Made by a program: the position numbers and the translations under genes. Shown here one piece after another: positions 63,824 through 64,000 of a stretch of DNA of 64,000 nt (positions are counted from its first letter, which is position 1; every line of letters starts with the position of its first letter). The stretch is from NCBI GenBank assembly GCA_021298315.1, contig JAJTFC010000003.1, positions 1-64,000 of the forward strand, read 5' to 3'. This stretch comes from Planctomycetaceae bacterium. Its GTDB lineage: Bacteria > Planctomycetota > Planctomycetia > Pirellulales > Pirellulaceae. The notes under the pieces were generated by a model, which was not told where the DNA came from, made no database searches, and saw only the letters and a list, made by a program, of their open reading frames with translations.

Positions 63824-64000
63824 ATGCCGTTACGCGTCTGTTGTATGGACGAGAGTCCGCTATGTCTGCATGGCCTGAGACAAACTCTCGCTGGTGCGGG
63901 TTGCGGGATCGTCGCTGAAATAAGTCGGTTAGAAGACCTTGAAAATCGTCTTACGCAAACCCCCTGCGACTTGATCATCTCTGAGATTCGTTTAGCAGGG
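63824..64000 (+). CDS. response-regulator receiver-like protein, 5' part (cut by window edge)
   Basis: 59 codons are visible: MPLRVCCMDESPLCLHGLRQ at the start, a middle helix ISRLEDLENRLTQT, and CDLIISEIRLAG at the edge. The pattern matches the receiver domain of NarL/LuxR-type regulators (V-L-x-V-D-D-H-P-L, and D-L-x-L-x-D-I-x-L-P-G), but the phosphorylated Asp is Glu (ISEIRLAG) and the acidic pair is DE. TTGACA lies at 63726-63731 without a convincing -10. The DNA-binding or output part lies outside the window. Confidence 0.72.
   Translation, partial: MPLRVCCMDESPLCLHGLRQTLAGAGCGIVAEISRLEDLENRLTQTPCDLIISEIRLAG

Overview
The window looks like a chromosomal segment of a planctomycete, probably from the Pirellulales group. 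The evidence is a DUF1592/DUF1588-type multidomain cytochrome protein next to a DUF1552 Tat protein, a planctomycete cytochrome C (PSCyt1) fused to a DUF2231 membrane domain, a cell-surface protein with an N-terminal LLEDRRLLAG sorting motif and C-terminal dockerin repeats, a beta-barrel porin, a PQQ-propeller protein with a DDPFGAP tail, and many genes without a clear Shine-Dalgarno site. The placement below phylum level is inference. There is no rRNA, insertion sequence, prophage or CRISPR array; the only RNA gene seen is a tRNA-Arg(CCU) at the left edge.

Layout. 1-3000 (minus): tRNA-Arg and accB-accC-tauE-like. 3000-10900 (minus): an Rpn nuclease, then a tightly packed run (hpt, two glycosyltransferases, a LarA-like protein, an aldose mutarotase) preceded by a PQQ lipoprotein and an RbsD/FucU-like protein. 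11000-12900: PSCyt1-DUF2231 and a secreted esterase. 13141-17566: mutL facing a tandem-EEP exported hydrolase and nfo. 17614-23341: DUF1552 plus a giant DUF1592-family protein. 23634-27789 (plus): a coiled-coil lipoprotein, a second Rpn nuclease, and a GNAT / dipeptide epimerase / DUF1611 operon. 27804-32924 (minus): an aldehyde dehydrogenase with an acyl-adenylating partner, an alpha/beta hydrolase, and a membrane coiled-coil protein. 33302-37859 (plus): PQQ propeller, dnaB and class II DAHP synthase. 37886-42042 (minus): two adjacent membrane GTPases. 42031-51687: a small anchored protein, CorC-like, ilvD, NUDIX, a BatA/DUF58/MoxR cluster and an iron alcohol dehydrogenase. 52019-55631 (plus): Cys-rich porin with a strong terminator, a small secreted protein and a two-PDZ protein. 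55628-64000: a DUF2617-like protein, glgA-galT-like, a Pr6Pr-like membrane protein, a secreted esterase, the dockerin surface protein and the start of a response-regulator-like gene cut by the window edge.

Most notable: both Rpn nuclease genes appear to carry a separately translated C-terminal fragment (gene within gene) with four-residue repeats. This matches the RpnL/RpnS antiphage toxin-antitoxin arrangement known in other bacteria; the internal start in the second copy has a near-perfect GGAGG site 8 nt upstream. Other candidates for a second look are the paired GTPases, an EhpF/EhpG- or LuxE/LuxC-like carboxylic-acid-reducing pair, a D-glutamate-type N-acetylation/racemisation operon, a receiver domain with Glu at the phosphorylation site, and several short tandem repeats or dyads placed immediately upstream of genes.
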